Shown: in pieces, positions 37,472 to 48,481 of the stretch | Numbering within the stretch: position 1 is the first letter of the stretch | How the letters are laid out: each line of letters opens with the position of its first letter | NCBI GenBank assembly: GCA_026686845.1 | Contig: JAIVEN010000004.1 | Coordinates: 27,622,827-27,686,826, forward strand | Length of the DNA: 64,000 nt | Direction of reading: 5' to 3' | Source: Adenanthera pavonina | Lineage: Eukaryota; Streptophyta; Magnoliopsida; Fabales; Fabaceae | Made by a program: the position numbers and the translations under genes | The notes under the pieces: model-generated | Told to the model about the DNA's origin: nothing | The model's database searches: none | The model's input: the letters and a program-made list of their open reading frames with translations, nothing else

Positions 37472-37554
37472 CTGCTAATGATAAGAAAGCGAATGTATGC
37501 TGCACCATTAACTTCTAATAAATAATCAGGAGTTATTGAATGCAAATCTTGCAC
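37472..37554 (-). other. Unidentified captured exon in Pack-CACTA 1
   Basis: An 83-bp open exon with a clean acceptor (ctcag|GTG) and donor (AGCAG|GTTAG) reads VQDLHSITPDYLLEVNGAAY followed by IRFLIISR. It is clearly protein-like and in the same orientation as the glutathione peroxidase exons upstream, but does not match that family as I know it. It may be from another gene. Confidence 0.45.
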
Positions 37555-38375
37555 CTGAGACAAACATTAGAAAAAAATTATAATTTTTGTAGGAATCTCA
37601 ATAAGAAAGGAACATATAGAATCATTGAGGCAAACAATATGCAATGCATTAATTGGACTTTGAGAAATTAAGTGAGTCCACACGGTGTGAACTAATGATG
37701 ACCATTGGAAAAGTTCCTGAACCATAAAGGCCCAAACAATAGTAGCAAGCAAGGTAAATTAATTCAATGAATATTCAATAATGACCTTGATTAAGGTAAA
37801 AAATAAGTACTGATATATGAGCTACCTTATTTTCATTAGATATAACATACTTTAAAGAATCAAGATGATTTTGGATCTAACTCCTTTGAAACAATATATA
37901 TCCATTCACCAAAAATAGAATAACTACAAGCATTTGTTATTAAAAAAATTATGACCAGATTAATGCTGAACTGGCATGCTACAAAATAGAAAGAAAAAGT
38001 TCATGTAATCTTTCAAAATGCAGAAAAAGTTCATGTAATGTCAACATTTCATAGGGAAGACAAAAGTACTTGACCCTTAAATTTATGATAAATTTTAGGA
38101 TGATTCCATATTCATGCACAACAAGAAGAATATGAAATAATATCAGTCAAGAAGGTGAAATATTTTGTTGAATACAAACTATGAGTGGTATAGACAAAAA
38201 GCATGAACATTACAAAATGATCAAATATGAAGAGTCCAGATATAATTTGAAATGTCCTACCTAATATAAGCATCCCTTGTACTGAAAACTGACATGACTC
38301 AATTTGTAAAATTCCATGCTCCTTGTTAAAATAGAAACATTTTCATCATCTATAAGCATATGAAATAAAAATTAC

Positions 38376-38649
38376 CTTATCAAAGATAGGAAATTCAGCT
38401 TTGAACCTTGTGCAAACAAATTTCTAAATCTCTTCATTGGTTCCTGGTTCTTGTCTAGCAAACTGGTTGCATGGAAATACCAAGATTTCAAATCCTATAC
38501 AACTCACAGCTTCTTATGTTACAAATTTTAAAACCTCACTGAAAAGACAATTGACATAAGGGGTTTTTCTTGACTAAAGTGATAGACCTTGGTTCTTGTA
38601 TGTCTCATACAATACGTTCAATTCTTTGTAATTTGCTTGTGTCAAACCA
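38376..38649 (-). pseudogene. Captured glutathione peroxidase fragment (two exons)
   Basis: Exon 38649-38588 encodes GLTQANYKELNVLYETYKN. Its first base completes the codon of the residue before GLT, where plant glutathione peroxidases have the peroxidatic Cys. Exon 38494-38376 encodes GFEILVFPCNQFARQEPGTN, then EEI, a TAG, KFVCTRFKAEFPIFDK and a GTAATT donor. Exon phases fit (1, then 2). The second exon keeps the FPCNQF signature. The TAG replaces a Gln codon. Upstream and downstream exons, including the Trp-containing C-terminal part, were not found. Confidence 0.88.
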
Positions 38650-38829
38650 CTGCAGCAATAATTTGAAATATCATCAAATATATACTATTGATAACCAGTG
38701 CTTTTGATTAATCCAACAAGCAAAATGCTCCAAGCTTATAGTGATACCTGAAGCAATACAACAGTAACAGAGCAAATGCAGAAAATAACACTCACAAGCA
38801 ACAATAAAGCAAAGAAATGAAATAACTAA

Positions 38830-39235
38830 GATGCTAACAAAGAAGAAACACTCTTCCCCTCCTAGAATTCAAGAACTAGGACCTCTCCCTCACCATACTC
38901 ACTTCTGGCCTCCCCCTCACTATGTCAAGCACTCCCCTATATGCATTACCACACCTCTAACATGTCAGACAGGATCGTTATGCCTGCTGATTCCCATTTT
39001 TCCCGTCACTCTTTCACACCTTATCTTTCTTGGCACTTTGGGTTGCAACATCATGGGCTGGGCCTCTCTTTCTATCATTTCTGCATTGGTAAACTCTTCC
39101 CCATAAATGATCTAGCCCAACAACTACCCATAAAAACTTGTTATAAAGCCAAGACAAACACCTTGCTTACTTATACAAGTACAGAAGTCTTCCCTGGTGG
39201 AAATATCAATGGTTTCTTGTTACAATGTTAATGTC
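38830..39235. other. Non-repetitive GC-richer block in Pack-CACTA 1, unidentified
   Basis: This block has higher GC than its surroundings and open frames on the plus strand (38831-39106, 38941-39231). The known cargo is on the other strand, and these frames resemble no family I know. It may be a captured non-coding or promoter segment. Confidence 0.3.
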
Positions 39236-39408
39236 AAATAGTGGATCCTTTTCCTGAGTTTTTTTTTTAAAGAAAATCAAAGAATTTCTTTATTAGCGCG
39301 GTTGATGAACTATGGCTATTGCGAAAAGGCTCTTAGATAGAAAGAGTTTGCTAGGCTGATTACAGTGTTATCAATTCCTAATGCTCTGGCAACAAATCAT
39401 CAACTTAC

Positions 39409-39487
39409 TTGTAGGTTTCTTTCAACTTCATTTAAGAAATCCTTACTTGCACCCCTTAATAAAATGGTACAAGCTTTGTCATTGTTG
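39409..39487 (-). pseudogene. Captured CCT3 (TCP-1 gamma) exon
   Basis: A 79-bp exon lies between an acceptor (ttgcag, ending 39488) and a GTAAGT donor (39408). It encodes NNDKACTILLRGASKDFLNE followed by VERNLQ. That is the conserved segment of the group II chaperonin gamma subunit just before the 'DAmsVaRN' helix. The exon itself has no stop. Neighbouring CCT3 exons are not evident, so the fragment cannot yield a chaperonin subunit. Confidence 0.85.
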
Positions 39488-39499
39488 CTGCAAGAAATC

Positions 39500-40560
39500 A
39501 ATTAATTCAAGCATAATACCAAATAAAATGGTACAACTGTTTTAAGCAAAGGATTAAATTCTAACCAATTAATTCAGTATAACACCATCCTCCAAATGAT
39601 TTTTTACAAAATAATCAAGATATAATACAATGAAGAAGCCTTTGGGTAATAAGGTTAAGTTAAAAAGAATGATGTTAATCACACATGTTTTATTGGTAAT
39701 AATATTATTATTAATATATTAACTATTTTTGGTACTATTAAAGAAGTAGATGCAGAAAATACAATAAGCAAACACAAGCAAACTTCATTCGAGCCTTGCT
39801 AACCCTGGACATGGATTTTATTACCAAATCCATTGAAAAAAATTGCATCAGTAAGCTAAGCCAGAAAAAAAACAAAATTTTTGTTAACAAATACAATTCA
39901 ATAAAATGAAATAAAAAGAGGCCCAAAAAAAATGAACATAGGATAGCAACTCATTCCAAATTTAGTCTCTTGTCATTCAGTGGCTTTGTCAGCACTAGCA
40001 GTTCTATTCATTGTCCATTTTCAAATGACACCATCAGGTCTCTACCCCTAAAAGATAAAATTTTTGGGAGCCTAAGCCTGGACAGAAATCCATTTTCACC
40101 TACCAGTTGTAGCATATAAAATTGAGACAAGTATGAGATAAAGCAAGCAATTTGTCAAACAGCATATATATGATAAAGTAGATGAAAAATCACTTGACTC
40201 ATACACAATAGTACCTAAACTTCAACGAGACTACTACTTCGAGCAATTATAACTCCAATGGTACCATCAGACTTTAGACACCAGTATCCACTCTTGGTGT
40301 GCATTTCCTTGCCAAAGTATTAAGATTCCAAGTCTCTGGAGTATACACATCAATGGGCTTGTCTCATCTCGTATACAACAAAGAAAAACACAAATCAATT
40401 CTTCAAACAAAAAATATATCCTAGAACCTGAGGATTATATCACAAGGCAGAAAATATATATGCACAATGACCAAATTTAAATTAAAATAGATCTAGACCC
40501 TCTTAACCTTTCAGGTTTCATTTCAGTTTAAAAGCAAACTATCTTGAGCATAAATGGAGA
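39500..40560 (-). other. Remaining cargo or intron sequence of Pack-CACTA 1
   Basis: This is mostly AT-rich, intron-like DNA with short protein-like patches on the minus strand (for example near 40350-40210 and 40100-39970). I could not assign any of them. Stops interrupt every frame. Confidence 0.35.
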
Positions 40561-40599
40561 AAAAAGATGTATTAGGTAGAAGAAGAGAGAAACACGAAC

Positions 40600-41140
40600 C
40601 AGCTTGCTACTTGAGATCTTTTCCTCTATTTTGCTACCCAAGAACCGGCAACCCACAGCCACAATTCAACAAAGATACATGAACCGCAACAATCCATGAT
40701 GGAGAATGCGAAGGAGGAGCCAAGACGATGATGATCAACAGTACAACGTATGAACTTCTACTTCTTCCTCTTAAGATCTTTGTGCTTTAGAAGTGTTATG
40801 GAAGAGTAGAAGTTAAGGGCTAAAGGAGCATAAGGGATTTATGAGGTTGAACAGGCAATGGCCATGGTTGAGGAGGTGAGTGCGAGATGAAGGGATAGGG
40901 GCGGCGATAGCCAAGAGGCAAATAGAAAGAAAAGGAGCCCTAATTCGTGTTGCGTGATGAGCGACAAACCAAAAGGACGAAGCAAATGAGGAAGAAAAGA
41001 GACGATTTTGTGAAGACAACATTATGGTCACAAGGAAAGGTAAACGCGAGCCACCCATGATAGAGAAAGAAGAAGAGGATTGAAGAGGGTGATGAGCCAC
41101 GGAGGACGAAGAGTAGGGTCTCAGAAGGAGAGGATTTTGA
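40600..41140 (-). promoter_or_regulatory. Leader region of Pack-CACTA 1
   Basis: This higher-GC block lies just inside the right terminus on the minus strand and contains a 95-codon frame (41100-40813) with Ser/Leu/His bias. It occupies the same position as the leader of Pack-CACTA 2. I read it as transcribed leader rather than a protein gene. Confidence 0.4.
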
Positions 41141-41320
41141 ATTTTTGATGCCCTTCTATTTTTTTTTTATTTTTTAGATCGGTTCTTTAAATAACCGATC
41201 TAGAAAATTCAGAATAAATGAATTTATTTACAAAATTGCCACCGGTCATTTTTTTACATCGGTTTTTCAAACAACCGATTTGAATTATAGATGCAGAAAT
41301 GATATTTTGCACTAGTGTAC

Positions 41321-41680
41321 AAATTGGTCAAGTGGGATTGAGTTGACTAAGTTGTTTCTTTTTTTTTTCAATTTTCTATCATTTATTAAAGAAATTAATA
41401 AGTAAAAAAAAACATTTGATAATATAGGAATAATGACATATAATACTTTGAATTAACAATAAACATGTGATAATTAATGTTACTATAAATCGTTTATAAT
41501 CTGAAAAAAAGAACTTGAATTTTGAGAGAAATCAAATTTATTTGATAAAAAATGAGATCTTAGTTCAGTTTATTTTTATTGTATTCAGGTGCACGACTTT
41601 ATACCATATTGTACCCAATTACAATTTTTTTTAAATTTAATTTCGAGTGCAGAAAACACATTTACTATTTTTTTTTGTAT
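41321..41680. other. AT-rich spacer
   Basis: This spacer lies between Pack-CACTA 1 and the hAT element. No gene, repeat family or regulatory site is recognisable. Confidence 0.7.
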
Positions 41681-41688
41681 ATATCATC

Positions 41689-44437
41689 TAGAGGTGGAAA
41701 TAGGTCAGGTCTTAGCTAAATAGGCCTAGCCTATATTATAGGCTTTAGGCCAGAGCCTGGCCTGTTAGCCTATAATATGCTTTTTTTTAGGCTCAAGCCT
41801 GAACTTTTATAAGGTCTGGTCTGGCCTGAAACCTTTTTAAAAGTCTACTAAAATCTTTAAAGAGGCTTGAAGGCCTAACCTTTGTAGGCTTTAAATAGGT
41901 ACTAACATAAAAATTTTAAACAAACACTATCTAAATATATGAAAAACAAGTTCTAAATTCACAGAGAAATAATATACAAGAATTTTACTATAAGCAAAGA
42001 TTTCTTTAAGATACAATTATAAGAAAAGCTTAAGAGGTAAATGTTGAAAAGATTCTATAAGATGGTAAATGCATTGGTGAGATCTGTCTTTGGAGTTGGA
42101 ATATTCAACAAACAACATAAGCAAGTCCAATGGCTAGAGGAGCAGGAGAAAAGCCCTTTAATGGTGGCTAAATTCATTTACATCAAGAAGTTAAATTGTC
42201 ACCAAGTACAAACATGTAATGTCCATCTTTGTTATCATCTCGCCATAAGGGAGGACCTTTTTAAGCCAACCCTTCATAACTAGGCCAGCATGGTCAGTGA
42301 GTATCATTGATGTTCCAAAACTTCACATATTTGCAACCTCTTGTCCATAAAACATCCCTGAATGAGCCTACACACATACACACATCCACTTACTCAGAAT
42401 TCACTATATAAACAGAAATCCAATACTTATTTCCCCCTAAACCATTTGACTTTCCGGCAATTTGAACATTTGATACTTGTTTACAATCATTCAAATGAAA
42501 CATCTTTCTGCATAATAGTATAGAAACAAAAGAAGGCATACAATAAGCCACAATCATATATTCAACATAAAGCTAAAACCAGAGAGAGACAGAATCTCAT
42601 TTGTTTCTCAAGGCAACTCAGCATCAGCCGATTCAATTTGTTGTGTCGAGGGAGGTCACCAAAATTAAAATGATTAATAATTGGGCTCAGTCTAAAATTA
42701 ATTAAATTTAATTAACAAAAAAATCACAAAATATATCTAAGTTTAATCATCTCTTTTCCATATGTAGAAAGAAAATTACATATCTATAGCATTGATTCCT
42801 CATTACAGAGTAAACTAAGCCTATATCATCTCAAAGGTAGGATCTAGGACAGGAGGGGTGAAAATCTACCTAACATACCTTTAAAATGGAGAGAAGAAGA
42901 TCTTCACATAGTTGAAGAAAGTAAGGGCGCAAAAGAGAGACTGTGGTAGGGATTGAGAACACGGACTGTAGCATGACTACGATGGGGGATGCAAAAAAGA
43001 GAAACCATTGAGCCAACACTTTTTAAGCCTTAATTCATATCCTTGATAAAGTTTTCTATGCATTTTCTAGAAATGATATTAGTAAGTAAGAAACACCATA
43101 AGCCAGTTCTTGCATTCGTACCTTTATTTTGTCAAGCATAGCCGGGTTTGCTCTCCCTTTCCTTATGGAACTGAAATTTTAATGAATAGTTTGAATAGTG
43201 TGGTTGAAACAGGGCAAGTCAGCAAATAATAGAGCTATAGATATAGGGGCCAGCAAAAAGAATCTATAGAAAATTTCAACAAAATCTGTTAGCAAATAAT
43301 ATGAGTACAATCATTAGGAATCCCAGCCAATAACGAGGATATGGAATTAGGAAGAACAAATCACTTACTAGAAAGATTTAGGGGAAGCAGATGATAGATC
43401 TGGACTGGCAGAGGACACTGTCGAAGCTCACCATTGAAGAAGCTTCCACGATAATAGCAAGCACGAACCAAGAAACAAAGGAATGAGATAGGAGCGTTGA
43501 TGACAATGACAACCCCTATGGAGGAAAGTAGGAGCCGAGAGTCCAGAGGTGAGCATCGATCAGCGAGAGCCAATAGAGTTGAAAGTAGCCAGCCCTAGTT
43601 CTCTCGATGAATAGAGTCATTCATTTTCTGTGGTAGTGGCTGATAGGAGGAACTTACGTTGTTGGCCGGTGAAGGCACGCTGGTAGAGAAGGCTGAAAAG
43701 AAGGATGGGGCTGAAATCGTGAAATTGAAGTTGTGTCGTGCAAAAAGGGATGAGGCTAAATCTTTGACGCAGAGCTTGTCGTCGGCGATGCCAATGGTGA
43801 TGGGTGAGAGAAGGAAAGGAGAGAGCCTGGAGCATAATGGTCGATGGAAGATTTGTGACCTAAAATCAATTCGAAGCCCCCGATTAATGTTTGGGTTTAG
43901 AATTAAAAAAAAAAGAATGAACTGGGAACGTTTAGCTAAGATCAATATTCCTGAAATAGCAGAGTCTTCGAGAAGTCTTTCGTGAAATCTCTTGGTCACA
44001 GTTATGGAGTCTTAGTTAGGAGACAAAGGCCGAGGCAACAAGGAGGTGAAGGCGACGAGATGAGGAGGCAAAGGCAATGGATGAAGGCAAAGATAAGAGC
44101 AGAGCAACTAGGGTTTTTTACAATTCACTCTTTAGGGCTTGGATAGAGAGTAGATGGGGGAAAAACAACTTATTTTAGACAAAATATAAATATAGTGTTA
44201 TATATATTAATATATTAATAAATTAATTTAAAATATATTATATTATATATTATATATTATTAATATATGTAAACAGGCCTGGTCTGTAGGCTTCAAGCCA
44301 AGCCCAAAGTAAACAGGCCAGGCCTGTTTACTAAAATAGGCCATTAAAAAGGCCTTAACCTGGTCTATTTCTTAAATAGGCCAGGCCAGGCCAGGCCATA
44401 GGCCACCTGAAAGGGGTCTGGCCTGTTTCCATCCCTA
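41689..44437. mobile_element. hAT-type element with GGCC-rich termini (TSD ATATCATC)
   Basis: The left end is TAGAGGTGGAAATAGGTCAG; the right end, inverted, is TAGGGATGGAAACAGGCCAG. A perfect 8-bp ATATCATC duplication flanks it (41681-41688 and 44438-44445), as hAT transposition produces. The first and last 200 bp are dense in 'aggcct'-type motifs (41700-41890 and 44270-44415). No hAT transposase (no BED finger or dimerisation domain) is visible in the 2.7 kb, so it is non-autonomous. Open frames at 43361-43999 look like leader or captured non-coding sequence. Confidence 0.92.
43361..43999 (-). other. Higher-GC transcribed-looking block inside the hAT element
   Basis: Overlapping frames on both strands (43595-43999 minus, 43659-43985 plus, 43361-43573 minus) resemble nothing I know. 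The block's composition differs from the AT-rich remainder, suggesting a captured leader or an internal exon. No function is assigned. Confidence 0.3.
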
Positions 44438-44598
44438 ATATCATCACATTATATGAACATGCTTCTCTTTTACAGGAGTATGACTCCACAAATTGACTTG
44501 GTTTTGATTGTATAACTCAATATTTAAAGTTAAACAAATTTATGCAAATTAATATTTATTCTTAATTGCAAAATTAAGCTTCGAATAAGTAATTAATA

Positions 44599-44755
44599 GG
44601 GAAAAAGACATTTAGGGACCTTCGAAGACACATAGTGACAAATTAGGGATCCTAAATTGTGTAATCTTTCCCAAGTCCCCGGGTCCTGCGCTGGGATAAA
44701 AATAAAACCATGTAGACAAAATTAACCTTCACTTTGAGAAACAAAAACGCACGCG
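44599..44755 (+). repeat. Left terminal inverted repeat of the MULE
   Basis: It matches the inverted 55370-55527 with few mismatches, for example 'ccttcgaagacacatagtga' against 'ccttcaaagacacataatga'. It includes 'aaattaaccttcactttgag' near its inner end. Divergence between the two repeats suggests the element is not recent. Confidence 0.95.
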
Positions 44756-45465
44756 TGGACGGCTCCCAAAATCAGAAAGCGCGCGAAGTCATCGTTCTTC
44801 CTCTCCCCAGGCTCAAAATATCTTCCTCCCTAAAGCTTGGTGTCATCTCAGTTGGTGTTGGGTAAAGTATTGTTATTCTTCTCATCTACCTCTGTCATAA
44901 TTTCTACCGTGTTATTCTTCAATTGTGGCTATCTCTCCTTGCTACATCATGCATTTTAGCTTTGCTCATAAAACATCAGTTGGTTTTCGGTAAAACGTTG
45001 GTAAAGCACTGTTACTTGTTTTATATAGCTTAATAATATGTTAAAACTACATATATCATACTTTCGATGGCGTATGAATCAATGGCTTATGAACTTATCA
45101 GTGGATATGATGTTTTTTATTAAACTGATATTTTTTCTAGATGAAAGTATGGAGGAGTACTAAAAACTGATATGAGAGGTATGGAATTATGTAAATGTCA
45201 GTTGGAAATACTTGTTATGTCTATGAAAATTATGCAGAAAACTGATCTTTTCTTGTAAACTGTAGTCTAAACCAATAATTGGCTTTTAGGTTATTTTATT
45301 AATAAATATTATGATTCACTCTTACTTAGTTAGTATAGATAAAGATGATAGAAATTTGTAGTTGGGAATTGTGGTTTAATTAATAGTTGTTATGAGAAAT
45401 GATTTCATCTTGGTAAAATCATTTGTAACAACTAGATAATTGCTTCTTGCAGGGTTGATTTACAG

Positions 45466-48061
45466 ATGTCAAGTAGTTCATTGAAAGAAGTATTTTGTTA
45501 TGTTCACTTTGGGGGACAATTTGTGAAAGATGTGCAAGGTAGGATCCAATATGAGGGAGGGAAAACAAATGCTGAGTTGTTAAGAGAAGGCATGACACAG
45601 CACGAGTTGTTGAGAATGATATCATTGATAACGGGTAATGAATGCAATGGAGTTGAAGTGAAGTATACAGTGAAGTTTGATTATAGTACATTTATAGATC
45701 TTGTAAATAATGAAGGAGTTTAAAAATTGGTAAGATTCAACGATGAATTTGCACATGTATACATTGGGGGGAACAGAATGAATGAAATTGTAGAGATATC
45801 AATGGAACATTCAGAAGGGTAAGTTGTCTTGGTTAGATGTTTGGGCAGACTTAAAATGAGTTTTAGAATAAAATGACAATAATGAATAATATTGAGACTG
45901 CTAAAAATAGGTAAAAGGAGTTGGAAATTCTAAATTTCTCACATGGAAATTATGTTAATTCAAGTTATGAGCATTTTATGAGGATTGATTAAATAAGACA
46001 TTGAATGCTGAAATTATTGTACTGAGTTGGAAAGTCTGAATTTCTCTCATGGGAATTTAATTAAATGAAATTGGACATATTTTAAAGCTGATTTTTTTAA
46101 ATAATTTGTTGTAATATATTGTGATGGTTTGTGAATGCAGGATAAAGGCTATAACAGGATTCTTATTGGATGATTCTCCTTCTTGGGAGGAAGGGAATAC
46201 TTGTGGGGAGGATGGGAATCCTTCTTGGGAGGAAGTCAATGCTTTACCTTGTGGAACACAAAGTCTGCCTATACCCCGACCAATGTTGAATTGTACAAAA
46301 TGGAAAGACCTATTTCTTGGGGTAGGACAGACATTTCCAAATGCAAAGACATTCCAAAAAGTAATGTACAAATATAGTGTTGCTCATAAATTTGGATACA
46401 AGTATGTAAAGAATAGTCGAAAAAAGATTATTGCAAAGTGCATGGTTGTTGGGTGTCAATGGAAAATAACAACATATGTTGTTGGAAGAGAAAGCCCTTT
46501 CCTGTGTGTACATCATTTTCATAATGAACACACACATAGTGCACAAGACTACCTTCTTGTGCCTCGTAGGGTCAACTCAACACTAGTAGCATGTATAATT
46601 GATGATGCTTTGATGGATAATCCGAACAAAACAGCAATTGAGATAGTACGAGACTTACTGAGGGATTATGGCCTAATCCTTACTTACAAGCAAAAATATA
46701 GGGCAAGAGAAAAAGCGTTAGAGGAAATTCATGGGCGTCCTGATAATTCATATATGTTAATCCCATGGCTTTGTGATAGACTGATGGAGACAGACCCTGA
46801 TATGATTGCAAAATGGGAAGCATCGGGAGATAACAAGTTTCAGAGGCTATTTATTACTTATGGATGTTGCACACATAGATTTTTGCTTGGGGCCCGACCA
46901 ATATTATCTATAGATGGCTCCTATTTGAGTGGTCCATACAAGGGGACCTTGCTGTCAGCCTCATCATACGATGCAAATGATGACTTGTTCCCTCTAGCTC
47001 ATGCAATTGTAGGTGGGGAGACATATGATAATTGGGCATGGTTTCTTCAGAATTTGAGAGAGATTACAGGTTCTATAAAAATAACCATACTTTCAGATAG
47101 GCATAATACAATTATTAGTGCAATGCGAGATATTTTTGGAAGTGATCGACATGTATACTACTATCGGCATGTAAAGGAAAATTTCAGTTCTGAGTTTATG
47201 AAAATCACCACAGGCAGTAGAATGAGAAAGAAAAAGGATGATGTACTTAAGTTGTTGGATACTATTGCATATGCAAGGTTGGAGTGTGATTTTGATAAAG
47301 CAATGGACAATCTGAGGTGTTTCTCCCCTGAGGTGACATAATGGCTAGAAACAAATGGTGACATTGATCGTTGGGCCTTATCTTGATTTCAGCATCGAAG
47401 GTGGGAGCATATGACAACAAATCTGGCTGAGTCATTTAATGCTTGGTTGGTAAAGGAGCGGAAGCACAATATATATGCTTTGATAAATGAGCATCGATCA
47501 AAATTGGCAAAGAAATTGTATAGTTGCAAGATGGCTATGTCAAAGTGGACAAATGGGGTGAGTCTAAAAGTGGAAGAACAACTACAAGAGAATGTGGCAA
47601 GGACTGAAACAATGGTTGCTGAACATTATAGCTTAAATAGGATATCAGTTCGCACTGTTTCCGCAGATTTGAGGGTCAATCTCACAACTCGAGAATGTAC
47701 CTATCAAGCATGGCAAATGGTTGGCATTCTATGTCCACATGCATGTGCAGCAATTAGATTAATTCATGGAAATGTTTATGCTTATGTTGAAGACTGTTAC
47801 AAGATTAGTGCACAAGAAAAAATATATAGTAGCACCATGATTCCAGTGGAAACTAATGACATGCCACGGTTGGATGAACTAACATCTAGTAATTATGAAT
47901 CACATACTTTTTTGCAGCCTCCTATTACCACACGTGCTCCTGGTAGACCCCAGACTAGGCGACGGGAGTCTCAGTTTTAAAACAAAAAGGTGTACATGTG
48001 TTCATTTTGTCACCAACCTGGGCATAATCACTATAGCTGCATGAATCCTAATCTTATTTAG
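45466..48061 (+). pseudogene. MURA-type MULE transposase, intron-containing, with four in-frame stops
   Basis: Exon 1 (45466-45818) starts MSSSSLKEVF and contains GTAAGT at its end. Exon 2 starts at 46141 after 'gaatgcag'; the phases fit (GG|G). Domains in order are an N-terminal plant MULE domain, a MuDR DNA-binding domain (about 46320-46530; FPNAKTFQKV, HNEHTH), and a DDE core (about 46900-47190; SIDGSYLSGPYKG, GGETYDNWAWFL, ILSDRHN). A SWIM-like motif (47690-47755; ECTYQAWQ, GILCPHACAAI) and a CCHC knuckle (47997-48036; CSFCHQPGHNHYSC) follow. Stops at 45721, 47339, 47384 and 47978 interrupt about 758 codons. The SWIM CxC has become CxY. It is inactive unless read through. Confidence 0.93.
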
Positions 48062-48481
48062 ATCTTCTGTAAATGTGGAAGATGAAAACTACCAGCATAT
48101 CAATTGGTTCACCACTGAAATGCAGCTGGTTTTTATCTTCATTCTGTTAATGGTTTTGAATAGCTTTTTTGTATAAATACGCACCCCAAATCGATATTTT
48201 TTTACAAAAGTTGGGGTTAGCAGAAGTTGGTATGCAGCCCATATATGTTTTTTTTGGAAATAGGCACTGCATATAGGTAGGTGATAGTGTTTATTTTTGG
48301 GAACATGGGTAGTTAACATGTTAGGATGATAAATTGTAAATTGCTCTGACTACCATTAAGGTACAAATGTAAGAATGATATATATGCCAGTAACATATGT
48401 GCAAGTTGAATATGTTTATGTCCTTTGTTATAATTCAATGTACATGCATTCCTGGAATGATGTCTACTTGATTTCACACGT

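Larger units (their letters stand above)
32224..41317 (-). mobile_element. Pack-CACTA element 1 (TSD TAC)
   Basis: The ends are CACTAGTACACAATAT (32224) and, inverted, CACTAGTGCAAAATAT (41317). TAC lies on both sides (32221-32223 and 41318-41320). Subterminal repeats carry the motif TCTAGATCGGTTT / AACCGATCTAGA. No transposase is detectable, so it is non-autonomous. Minus-strand cargo includes a leader near 41100-40600, a CCT3-like exon, glutathione peroxidase exons and an unidentified exon. A second element of the same family (32734-37456) is inserted in it. Confidence 0.92.

Noticed and set aside
46121..46140. ATG at 46121 as start of the MULE transposase
   Set aside because: It lies upstream of a good splice acceptor ending at 46140. 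Exon 1 at 45466-45818 joins in phase and supplies the expected N-terminal domain.
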